Part shown: piece by piece, positions 12,954-23,370 of the stretch | Layout: each line of letters begins with the position of its first letter | How positions within the stretch are numbered: position 1 is the stretch's first letter | Assembly (NCBI GenBank): GCA_964030475.1 | Contig: CAXIPT010000002.1 | Span: 11,364,359 to 11,428,358, forward strand | DNA: 64,000 nt | Source: Tethya wilhelma | Taxonomy: Eukaryota > Porifera > Demospongiae > Tethyida > Tethyidae | Reading direction: 5' to 3' | The notes under the pieces: model-generated | What the model was told of the DNA's origin: nothing | Database searches by the model: none | The model's input: only the letters and a program-made list of their open reading frames with translations | Position numbers and translations under genes: made by a program

Positions 12954-12954
<1 letters not shown>

Positions 12955-13323
12955 TCACTCACGTTGGTCATATCATAAAATTCAGATACCGTAGTACAAA
13001 ATATTGGTGGGAATAAAATTTGGTGGATTGTGGATTTTAGTTTGGTGGTAGTACACACAGTAATCTGTATGCGCTGTGCAAAAATGACTGTTTGGCAGAT
13101 TTATAAATTGGCAATCCTTACCAAAACCGACATTCTGCCAATATTTTCACACATCTGCTAATGCAAATATAGCATTTTGAGACCTAAATCACCCACACAT
13201 ACATTGTACAACCAACACTACCTCTGCCTTCTTCCTCAGCTGCCACAGCTCTCCAGTGAACTCCCTTCTCTTTGNCACACACACACACACACACAATGCC
13301 TGATGACAGTGCTCCTGACCTAC

Positions 13324-13717
13324 CACATTTCTCTAGCTCCCTCACAGCATCCCCATGGCCATAAGGGTTGTCTTCAAGAGACTCACGAATACACATGTAC
13401 AAGATGAAGTAACCATTATCGCCACCTCTTCCAGCAATCTCCATGAGTGCATTTCGTCTCTGATCAGGCAGGTAGTAGGGACTGGTCAGCCTCTCACTGT
13501 CCGCCTGTCTCTTTATGAGGCCATACTTCATCATGTAAGGAACCAGGACCCCGTTGTCCAGCCATTCGTGGATGGCATGGAAGCAAGCAAGAAAGACTCC
13601 ATGATCGACAAAGAATTTGAGCCTGTTTTGTATATAATAATCTTTCACAAGTCTCTCTGGTTTAGTGTGAGGGTAATATGGTGTGTGCAAGAGAGAAGAC
13701 AACACGCTTAAATACAT
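13324..13717 (-). CDS. Second copy of the CARD exon (partial)
   Basis: Nearly the same protein as the CARD exon at 11360-11681, with intact CARD hallmarks (WLDNGVLVPYMM, DQRRNALMEIAGRGG, YMCIRES). In this copy the frame stays open upstream through HTKPERLVKDYY. The donor at 13323 leads into an AC tract and the gap at 13275, so no downstream exons are present. Start uncertain. Probably the other haplotype of the gene at 9496-11681 rather than a separate gene. Confidence 0.6.
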
Positions 13718-14100
13718 ACATTATGCATTTATTCAACAGTTGACAACCAGCTGCGTTGAAATGAAAGTGAAAATCGGGCAATTGTTGATAATTATTGGTA
13801 AGTAGACTTGTTTAAATCTGCGCACCTCTTTGCTCCTTATCCAGTCTAGACTGTTGTTCCCTACTACTGCCACTTCCCTCCGCCATCGGTGTACTTCTAG
13901 CCACGAAGAGAAGACTTCTGTGTGGCTACATATAATTTGCTGAGTTTGCAGATGACCTTTGAACCATGTACACAACTTGAAAGCAATGAATATTGTTTTT
14001 ACAGCTTGTAATATGCACAAATGCAGAAAAGGAACTAATGAAACACAACACACAAAAAAATAGTCCCAGTTGAAACAAAGCAGTATACGGTGCGATTCAT

Positions 14101-17100
14101 TCATTTCCCGTAGAACTTCTTTGCACCGATGCTGTCATTGATGAGGTCAGCTTCAAGACTGGACTTGTGGAAGCTGAGAGCATCCATCAGAGGCTTCTCT
14201 CTCTTGCCAGAGGGATGCAGACAACCCTGGAGAGACACAATACAAACATGTAGTGAAATTCAGCACAATCACAGCACAGTGAGATGGAAACCAGCATAGA
14301 AAAATCGTATCAAGTTCTAATGACTTGAACAAAGATAATTTGATCACGATTCTTAAATCAAGCATTCCCAGATTGTAAAGTTACTCACAATGAACTCCTC
14401 CAGCAGTTGAGTGGTGTTGATGACCAACCATTGGCCACTGCTATCCTCCTTCTCTTCCACTAGCACTCCTGGTACACTCTGTATTCAGTCACATGACAAT
14501 CACATGCTATCTATCACCGAGAGAAGCACATCATGTGACCTGACCTGCAGCCTCCAGTAGACTCTGTCATGGCGATCCCTACCAAGACACTCATTCCTCA
14601 TCACCAGACCACACTGGTGCACCTCCCACTGCAGAACAACACACACACACACACATTCACTCACGTTGGTCATAATTATCATAAAATTCGGATACTGTAT
14701 AGCACAAAATATTGGTAGGAATAAAATTTGGTGGATTGTGGATTTTAGTTTGGTGGTAGTACACACAGTAATCTGTATGCGCTGCGCAAAAATGACTGTT
14801 TGGCAGATTTATAAATTTGCAATCCTTACCAAAATGACATTCTGCCAATATTTTGTGCTACCCATACAGTATTACATCTAGAAAAGACACTAACTAAAAA
14901 CGAATGGAAATTTTGCTTCATACAAAAGTAAAAAAAAAAAGAATGGAAGATATGCCAGAGTGTGAGATGGTAAGTGGACGACATAAAACACACATCTGCT
15001 AATGCAAATATAGCATTTTGTGATTTAAATCACCCACACATACATTGTACAACCAACACTACCTCTGCCTTCTTCCTCAGCTGCCACAGCTCTCCAGTGA
15101 ACTCCCTTCTCTTTGCCTCCACCACGTCCAGGGAGCAGTCCTTTCCCTCACACAGCTGCTTGAGGTCATCGCTGATCTGTTTACTCATCTCCTTCTCCCT
15201 TGCTCTCTGCTCTCTCCGAAGGACACCGGACTGCTCGCACATGGCAGTCATGTGATCACACACAGCCTCCTGGAGACGATGCATGAACAGCAAAGCATTA
15301 GAAAAACGAAATCTTTACAAATGATATAGTGTTACTTTTAAGTATTTCAGGCATTATTACTAGAAGACTGCAAGGCATTGTGGGGCGAGCCTGAGCAAGT
15401 GTAGCTTTTTGCATGAATTGTACAGCGAGTGTATGGAGAATATTTGTCAGAATGCCCAATTGTGGTAAAGATCTGGCTGTCAGTGTGAGTACAAAACTGA
15501 CAGTGTTCAAATGACTGACGTCTGTGGTGTAAGCGTCAGAAGTTAGCTTACACGAAGGGAAAAAATTCATCCAAATTTAAATATGACATCAAAATATATC
15601 ATTTGAAAGATCTCTTTGTGCTGATCACAATGGTACCAATCCCAGCTCAATACGACCTTCCTAGGCTGAGATATTCTTGATAATGTGTTGAGAACCTATA
15701 CCATCATACAGTGATGAGAAACCAAGAACCTAAAACCATCATACGTGATGAGAAACCAAGAACCCAGCAACACATTACCAGGCTTATCTCAGCCTAGAAA
15801 GGTTGTATTGAAATGGGACTGGCACCACTGTGGTCAGAGTGATGAGAGCTTTCAAATGATATGGTTTACTTGTGAAATTGGAAAATGGTAATTTTTGTCA
15901 AAATCGCACTTGACCAAAGGCTATAATCCATGGTTTTTGATGATTTTCATCAAAATTTAAATCTGGCAATAAACCATATCATTTGAAAGATCTCTTTGTG
16001 CTGATCACAATGGTACCAATCCCAGCTCAATACGACCTTCCTAGGCTGAGATATTCTTGATAATGTGTTGAGAACCTATACCATCATACAGTGATGAGAA
16101 ACCAAGAACCTAAAACCATCATACGTGATGAGAAACCAAGAACCCAGCAACACATTACCAGGCTTATCTCAGCCTAGGAAGGTCGTATTGAAATGGGACT
16201 GGCACCATTGTGGTTAGAGTGATGAGAGCTTTCAAATGATATGGTTTACTTTTGAAATTGGAAAATGGTAATTTTTGTCAAAATTGCACTTAACACATTA
16301 TGGAATTGGTTTTCCGTTTATATGAGAGGGTGCTAAAATTCACTAAGTTTTTGTAAAATGTCAGCATACAAGTCTTAATTATATCAAATCTTGACAAAAT
16401 CTTATATAAAGTGTCCAAAGTTGAACAAAGGTGTGTGAATTCTGACATGGGTATACAAATTTGTACACCCTTGACCTGACCAATGGTAAATTTGTACAAA
16501 TTTTTTACATCTTGAGTGGGCGTACAAATTTGTACACCCTTCAAAATTTGAAAGTGTACAAATTTGTATACTCTTCGTAATTTTGGAGGTGTACAAATTT
16601 GTACACCTCATAGATATGCAACATTTCACTTTGTTTAGCTAAAATTTTCGAAAAATTCTTACATTCTAAAGATGATAATTTTTTTCTGGCAAAAGCAGCA
16701 TGTTATTTTTTAGCAATTTTTTTTCAGTTTTAATTTTAAAAATGTCGAAATTTACCAAAAAGTCTACAAAATTTAGCAAGCCCTATTTCATAAACGGAAG
16801 GGTAATTTCATAATGTGTTCCAAGAATACATGCAGTTCACTGTTAATAGTTAACTGTCCAAGAATACCTGCACAGTTCATTGTTAACAGTTAACTGTCCA
16901 AGAATACCTGCACAGTTCATGCCATTGCCCATAGGAATAATTCTTTACACACTCAAACAGCAATTCCATCTTGTTTGCTTTCTTTTTTACGATTTGGCCA
17001 TTCCTATGTCTCATTACATTTCCAATGTTTTTTTCACTTGTTTGTTCTCATTTTTTCATAATTCTACATCACAGTTGAGTTTGTGTGTATATGGTAGTTA

Positions 17101-20100
17101 CTTGTACACTATCAGCATGGATATTATAGCTTATGCTATAATCTTTGCTAACAGTAAAGTGAAGCATCTCAGGAGGCTAGAGCAGTATCTTACTGTGACA
17201 AAATTTACTTGCTTTGCTCATCTTCTTATAGTGACAACTATGTAACAAAGTAGTCTATTCACCCACTAAATATTTAAGACTGCAAGCTACCGGTAACTGG
17301 TTACAGAGCTTCAGCACAACCAGAAATCTTCAGGTAAAACAGGCAGGGCAACGAATATTCGGATTCCAAATAACGCACACTTGTCTTACTGGAAAAGGGT
17401 TGTCAACTCAATCAGCTCAGCAACGTGGAAGATCACATGCTCTAGTTTAGAAGCTGAAGGTCAAAGTCTATGATTATCGAGCATACAACGACGACGAAAA
17501 AAAACAACAGAGCTGACCTACTCACAAATGTGGGGCTCGCTTAGGCTCGCCTCAATTATATGAAACCTAAATACGTTGAATAGAAAAAGTTTGTGATCAT
17601 GAGTGACTTACAGTATCCAGAGCCTCATCACACAGGTGATGGAGGACCACCAGCGACTCCTCCAAGCTCTGCTCTGGAACACATCCGTTGACAAACCCCT
17701 AAGGGACAAAAATTTTATAAGACTAAAACATACATATACACACAAGCATGCAAGGATGCCTTACGTTTCTTCCGTTGTCATGGAGATAGCTCCTTGCCAC
17801 TTGTTCGAGATCTCGTTGACTCTTAGATGGCTTCAACTCCCCGTAATTATCAATCGCCTCATCTTCCTCAAGAATTACCTTGCAAAACCAAAGATAAAAT
17901 TAGTAGGTAATTTCACAAAAAAGTACATGAAAGTTTCACTGCACACACACAGATGAGAAATGAGGTACAAACAATTTCTCCTAACCTTGAGCAGCTTCAG
18001 GTAGACCTCTCCTAACCCCCGCCCACCTGCTAGCAGTCGACAGAGCTCCCTGGCCCCCAGTCTCCTCTTGAGGTTGAAGGCATCGGCATACACAAAGAGA
18101 AACTCACTGACAAAGAGGAGCTGAGGTAGGAGGTGGTGGTGGATGGGGAGGTCCAATGCAGGGAGGTCTGGGAGGGGAGGGATGCCAGCCTCTTCACAGC
18201 TCTCTGGAGAGTCATCTACCAGACTCACTGTGGACTAAGTAGGTGAAAGAGAACTTAAGTTACAAACAAAAACCACATTGTTTGTTTGGTGACAACATTA
18301 GAATAGTTCAGCTACAAGCAAAATTCCATGACATCATTCTTACCTCATTGATAATGCTACTGAGAGAGACACTGACAAGTTCTTGCATTCTCTTTCGTTC
18401 ATTCTGTTTGCTCTCCTTGAGTTTTTGAAGCTCCTCCTGTTTCTTGACCTTCTCCCTCTCCTTCTGCCTCCTCTTCACATCTCTCTGAGCTTCCTTTAAC
18501 AAATTCCTGGCCAATTTCAGCTTCTCCTGAGCAGCAATTCGACTCAGCTTCTTCTCTTCTTTCACTCGTCTCTTCTCTTCGACAGCCTTGGCTCTCTCCT
18601 CACGTTTTCTCGTACGAAGTTCGTCTCTCTTTGAAGCTTTCTCCTCCAATATCTTCTGCCTCTCACATGCCTTGTTTGACCTCATCAGCTCCATCTTGGA
18701 GGCCCGCAACATCTCTAGCTCCTCTTTTAGATGTTTGCGAGGCGAGCTCTCTTCATTGGTAGACTCCTTTGCGTCATTAGAGGGGGGTGGGTGGTCAGGC
18801 TCGCTGTCATTGTCGAGGGTAGAATCCTGCTCATTAGAGGAATCATTAGTATCGTGGTCCACCGGTCTAAAATCATTGGAACGGTAACGGGTAGTTCTTC
18901 TTCTCTTGCGTGGGGAGCGTCTGACACCTCCGCTGTCGGCAGGGGGTCCCTCCCATGCCCAGGGTGGAGAGTCAGAGGCCATGGTCACAGATCGTCTTCT
19001 CTTTCTTAGTCTGGTTGAATGTCTGTGATGAGTGTCATGATCAGGAGAGGCACTTTGATCTGGTGAGGGGGACGAGGGTAGGCTCCTATCGTTAGCATGA
19101 GAATTGCTTGAGGAAGATTGTGGGGTCACCTGTAAGGAAACAATGAATATCATTAGTGAATGAATAATTCAACAGTAAAACAGATCCACTTGAACAATCA
19201 TTGCTTCTTGACTGCTATAGTAGTGCCTCGACATTAAAGCATAACTTCTCAGCGATCATTTTGTACAGATATAAAGTTCAAACAAAGCAGCCAGAAAGCG
19301 AATGAAGTTTGATAGGACAAATAGACTGTATACAGACACACAAAGTCACATATAATGCAATAAAAATACAAAGGAGATAGGTTTATACAATTGAGCATAC
19401 ATAGGCCTGACTAATTCACAAATGGGTGGTCTACAGTAGCTAAGATAATGACCTTTGCTGTGTCACTGCACTCTAGACTGTCCTCCTCAATGGTGATGGA
19501 ATAGGTGGAATGATTTAGCTTTCGTCTTTTGGGTCTGCCATTACTATGACAACCAGGTCCGTTACTATGACAACTAGGTCCATTACTACGACTACCAGTA
19601 CTCTTGCTAGGAGGGCCACGCCTCTCAGGCTCTGTTGGTGTGCTTGATTTACTCTTGGTTCCGTTTGCAAGCGACTTTGAGTTTTCGGGATCACTGGATA
19701 TTCTCTTTCTCTTTCTAGGTTTACTCTTCTGACCATCTTTAGCAGAGCCACCAGTTGACCTGCAACACACACAAATTGGATTTGCGTTCACTTGACAATG
19801 GAGTGTATGGAGCTGTTAGAAGGCTTGGGTGCTGCTAATGAAGTTAGGACTTGACCACAAGTAAACATTCAGGTTGGCAGGTACATACCAGCCAACCTTG
19901 CAGTTTACACAGTCACACAATAGACATACTACTGATGGTGGAAACAGGCTCACCTTTTGGTTGCAGTGTGAGGAGAAGCTACAGCTGATTCTGGTGACTT
20001 CCACTGAAGAACCTTAGCAATGTCGTCAGTTCCTTTGTCCAGGAATTCAGAGACGCTGTCAAAGCCTGCGTCCTTTGCTAGGGGGGTCAATATACCAGTG

Positions 20101-20751
20101 GCCAGCTTCCCTTCCTGAAGAGATGAACAAATAGTTTGGTTGAGTGCCTTTGATTTGAGATAGCACACACACCACGTACACATACCCCACTGATACCACG
20201 TGCATTCAGGCATTCACACATACACCATGTCTTGTAGGCATGACACAAAAGTTTGTCTTCCTTTTCTACTTACTTTTCTTCTGCAAAGAGAACAGTTGCA
20301 CTTCTTGCTACACACTGGGCAGCTCCAGGAAGAAGGGTCCATGTCAGCCTTGATGATACCGTATCTGTTATGAAGACATTGCTCACACCTACATCATACA
20401 GTAAACACGTACACATGAAACCACATGATTACCATCATATCCACATAAATATTATGGTAGGAGATACACATACTTGTGAGCTTATGGTTCTTTAGTAAAC
20501 TAAAAGTGAACTACTCACCAGAATCTGGTACACTTGCTACATTTGAGTCTCTCCTTTCCGCTCTTCGCCTCAGACACCCCCTTACTGCTGTGGATGGACT
20601 GTCTGCACTGATGACACGACTGACTCTGGCCGCGAGAACCACCTGGCGAGGTCTTCTGTTGCTTGGCCTTCTTCTTCTTGGCTGGTGAGGTGGCTTTAGT
20701 AGCTCCTTTTTTCGACTGGACAACTCCTTCTTTTCCTTTTGGTCTGGCCAT
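14101..20751 (-). CDS. CDCA7-type zf-4CXXC_R1 zinc finger, DDT and WHIM chromatin protein
   Basis: About 12 exons, roughly 870 residues. Exon 1 starts MARPKGKEG, is Lys-rich, and contains SCHQCRQ and CSKCTRFW. Exon 2 (20394-20275) has CEQCLHNRYG and WSCPVCSKKCNCSLCRRK. Exon 3 (20115-19951) has KLATGILTPLAKDAGF. Together these are the cysteine array of the CDCA7/zf-4CXXC_R1 domain, which binds hemimethylated or otherwise modified DNA in CDCA7. The exon at 19762-19450 is Ser/Lys-rich with repeated HSNGPG units. The exon at 19132-18343 is a long charged coiled coil. The exon at 18236-17985 has a DDT domain (LLFVSEFLFVYADAF, RELCRLL). The exons at 17879-17760, 17698-17611, 15272-15054, 14632-14543, 14481-14389 and 14230-14101 carry WHIM-type helices, including GRDRHDRVYWRLQ, a canonical WHIM2/ISWI-contact motif. 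This suggests a nuclear ISWI- or HELLS-type remodelling subunit. The start is the Met just before the basic stretch, 177 bp from the end of NF45. Confidence 0.8.
15590..16290. repeat. Two tandem foldback units of about 375 bp
   Basis: The block at about 15597-15868 is repeated almost exactly at about 15977-16248. Within each unit the left arm (ATCATTTGAAAGATCTC and on to CCTAGGCTGA) is an inverted, diverged copy of the right arm (TCAGCCTAG to CTTTCAAATGAT), each about 70 bp. The centre holds direct repeats of CATCATAC and GTGATGAGAAACCAAGAAC. It looks like a non-autonomous foldback element duplicated in tandem. Confidence 0.8.
16447..16610. repeat. Four copies of the palindrome GTGTACAAATTTGTACAC
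   Basis: Near-perfect 16-18 bp palindromes centred close to 16462, 16535, 16564 and 16597, followed by CCTT, CTT or CTC. They sit in an intron. Spacings are irregular (about 30-75 bp), so this is not a CRISPR-like array. It could be a multi-site binding region or part of a transposon. Confidence 0.75.
16820..16920. repeat. Short tandem repeat, units of 38-40 bp
   Basis: Two full units and a partial third, each beginning CCAAGAATAC and carrying GTTAAYAGTTAACTGT. Intronic. Confidence 0.85.
17400..17566. repeat. Dispersed repeat, copy A
   Basis: The stretch with AAGCTGAAGGTCAAAGTC, GATTATCGAGCATAC, a GAC-triplet run and CACAAATGTGGGGCTCGC matches 36180-36350 over about 170 bp at high identity in the same orientation. 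Probably a fragment of an interspersed element. No coding sequence is seen in it. Confidence 0.75.
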
Positions 20752-20824
20752 CTCTCTTTCTCTGTCCCTAGCGCGTGGCAAATGACCCAAATCACCCTTC
20801 CTGCCAGTTTCCCGCCAAAACGTT

Positions 20825-20834
20825 TGCGCATGCG
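20825..20834. promoter_or_regulatory. NRF-1-like TGCGCATGCG upstream of the 4CXXC-DDT gene
   Basis: It lies 74 bp upstream of the start codon at 20751, in the 176-bp gap between this gene and the stop of NF45. It matches the core of the NRF-1 palindrome. Confidence 0.4.
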
Positions 20835-20927
20835 TATATACAAGTTTGTAATTTGATTGAAGAAAGTCCAACAAAAATGCATAGTAGTATATAGAAGATA
20901 CTAAGGCTACAGGTACAGAGTGTCTTT

Positions 20928-23162
20928 TTATGCTGGTTGTGATTGTTCAGCTATTTCTGAAGGCTTTTCACAAACTGGTGCAGCCACTCCAAGGGACACT
21001 CCACCAAAGGAATAGGACTGGTTGAACTCTGGAACAAAATATAGAGGTCAACAAAATGTCTACGATATTTATAGCCTAGAAGGCACAACCACTTACTGAT
21101 AGGCTCAGCTCCCTCCTGAAGAGTAGCATGTGTGGGACAGGGAGGAATAAAGTTAATAACACAGAGTGTTAGTCTCAGTACTAGATTTTCTAAAAGGCCA
21201 CATCATATACACAGTCATGACTTACCATGGCCATCACCTCTCTGTAGGCTCCGAAATAGAGCATCTGTAAAATCATTTGTCCATTTCTCGTCAGTTCGTC
21301 ACAAGCATAAGGAGTGAGATTCTCATGAATGCCATGGTCAGTGTCCTGAGTGAGAGTATGTGTATAAATATCCCTCTATAAATATATAGAAATTCTATAA
21401 ATAGCACAGCTCTCTCCCTCACCTCACAGGGATCTGGTATCCCAATGGAGCCAGGCAGGAAGAGGCCGGCTGATATCAGCTCCCATATCCGCCTAAAACT
21501 GTCCACTAACGAGAGGGGCTCATCGCCAATGAGGGGGATAACAGCACAGTTGGACTACATAACAAAATATTACAAAACATCGTAAGCACATGTTAGATTT
21601 GTCTTACAGCACATTCTCTGAATCTCAGTATGTATAATATTTGCTGTATATCTACATTTTCTTACCAGTAGTTCAATGTACCAGTCAGAGAGAACCTTCA
21701 GTCCTGGCACATGTCCACGCATATCTTTCAGAACACGAGCCAAGCTACGAACACTGCAGTACAGACAATGCTAACTCCACATAAAGTCAGATTTACTACA
21801 CATAAACAAATTTCAGAGCAATGTACACACCCTTTCAGATGTGAAGTGTGGTCCTCCCACCAGCGAGCATGGCGTATCATTCTCAATGCATCTTTGTATG
21901 GAATCATATCATCTGAAAAAAATTTTTAAAAATAAGTTTCCACCTTTGAATGCATATCTGATCAATAGAGTTTGACCTTTGACCCAGTGACTGAAAACGA
22001 CCCACAGATCATGTACCTACGTATGTACCTGGCTCCTTGCCTTCCGGTGGTCTACCATAGACCTTGTCACCAGTGGTAGTCACATATATGATGGTAGTAG
22101 CGTCTTTCGAATTCATGATCTCAAACGCTGACGGGAAATAAATGGTTGAAATTTCAAACAATATGCTAAATAAATTAGCTAGGTTGTTAGCTGTTCAGCT
22201 CACCATTTGATGAGACCACTCTGAGGGAGAACGGTCCGTCATCATCAACATGGTCCTTACGATCATCATGAGCAGCATTCAGATTGTCTGTCACTTTTGA
22301 GGCCAGCTTACTCACCAAGATGGCTGACGGAGGGACAAAGAAAATATCTTACTACATAGACAACTAATAATTCTAGAGTTAGTGTACCATTAGGAAAATC
22401 TCTGAGCAAAACGACCACCTCAGATGTTTTATTCCCAGCTAGAGAAGTGCCCATTTTCTGAGAGCCAACAGCTCTCACTTCATCCAGCATCTGTGGTTGA
22501 ATACAGAAAAAAAAGAAGAAAAATATCTCTTCAAGCATACACAATCACAAAGAAAGAAAGACCCACCATCTCCTCCCCCTCTCCCGTGAGGATCATATTC
22601 TCCATGACGGTGGTCACCTTGGTGCACAGTCCCTGCACGAGGGTCTGCTCCTCAACGGAGGGACTGATCTCCTGAGCCTTCTTTGTCAACAACTAGGGAC
22701 AAAAATGAGACAAATATGAAAAAAAAACTTACGAAAAACTTTAAATCGTGTTACTTGTGTGAGGAAGGTGAAGTCCAGTTGTGGAGCTGCCGTGGGAAAG
22801 TGTTCTGACACCTCGGACCAATCGAATATCGGACGCACCAATGGAGGTGGTGGAAGATCAGGCCTGCACAGAAAGAGGATACCAAATACAGAATGGTTCA
22901 GGCACTGAAAAACAGTCCAAAGGTGGAGTAAACTCACATTGGTTCTGGTTCCCTCCAGTAGCCTGGTCCCCCTCCCCTGCCTCCCCCTCTCCCTCGTCCC
23001 CGACCTCTCCTCCCCCTCCAACCCTGACCCCGAGGTCTAGACCTGTACAGAGCATATGATACAGTGTGTAAACACTGGTACTGGTAGTAGGTGGTGTGCG
23101 TTAAATAGAATCAAAGTATACACAGATCTGCACAGTGAAATAACATTCTCTGAAACTTACAT
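20928..23162 (-). CDS. ILF2: NF45 / interleukin enhancer-binding factor 2 (DZF domain)
   Basis: About 13 short exons giving roughly 400 residues, close to the length of vertebrate NF45. The N-terminus is an RGG-rich tract (SRPRGQGWRGRRGRGRGRG) as in NF45. The DZF (nucleotidyltransferase-like) fold shows DEVRAVGSQKMGT, SEVVVLLRDFP, IRHARWWEDH, VRSLARVLKDM and the family hallmark SAGLFLPGSIGIPDPCE, then DELTRNGQMILQMLYFGAYREVM. NF45 pairs with NF90/ILF3-type proteins and acts in double-stranded RNA binding, RNA processing and transcription. The ATG is split by the first intron: A and T at 23162-23161, G at 23042. The last exon (21027-20928) is a short variable tail. It is head-to-tail with the 4CXXC-DDT gene and divergent from the gene at 23371. 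Confidence 0.92.
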
Positions 23163-23370
23163 TTGTCCACTAACTAGTATCTCTTGATGTGATCTAGAGG
23201 AGGTTTGTAATAGCAGCAGACAACAGGTGTTTACTCTTGGCACTTTCTGCTTTCTTGTACTCCACGTGGCCGGCAGGAGGTATCCTAACCTTTGACCTTT
23301 GGTCAAAAATTGGCGGGATAGAAGACGTGCTGTACAGCAGTACTCTTTGCAGCAGTGACCAAATTTTCTG
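23163..23370. promoter_or_regulatory. Shared divergent promoter of NF45 and the FGG-repeat gene
   Basis: About 208 bp separate two divergent start codons. It contains an E-box inside TCCACGTGG (about 23271-23279), a TTGACCTTTGGTCAAA palindrome (about 23291-23306) and an E2F-like TTGGCGGGA (about 23310-23318). There is no TATA box at a standard position. Part of it is the 5' UTR of both genes. Confidence 0.5.

Larger units (their letters stand above)
12168..13274 (-). pseudogene. Second copy of the 3' exons of the DDT-WHIM gene (duplicate or other haplotype)
   Basis: Four segments match the last four exons of the gene at 14101-20751. The terminal exon (about 12295-12168) ends in GAKKFYGK and a stop. 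Next come an exon near 12720-12625 ending QLLEEF and the exon near 12868-12785 with the WHIM signature GRDRHDRVYW. The last segment, 13274-13211, is only part of the exon encoding EFTGELWQLRKKAE. No upstream exons exist in this copy because 13275 is a gap. Reading frames are intact. It is either a partial tandem duplication or the second allele left unmerged. Confidence 0.7.
15273..17610. other. Large repeat-filled intron of the DDT-WHIM gene
   Basis: A 2.3-kb interval between the exons at 15272 and 17611, with no convincing coding sequence. The open frame on the plus strand at 16880-17245 is AT-rich chance sequence. It holds the foldback pair (15590-16290), the palindrome array (16447-16610), a short tandem repeat (16820-16920) and a dispersed repeat (17400-17566). 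Confidence 0.7.

Noticed and set aside
16447..16610. CRISPR-like array
   Set aside because: The repeats are palindromes with irregular spacing, only four copies, in an intron of an animal gene with no cas genes.
16880..17245. 121-residue plus-strand open frame
   Set aside because: AT-rich, inside an intron of the minus-strand DDT-WHIM gene, no domain, overlapping a tandem repeat.
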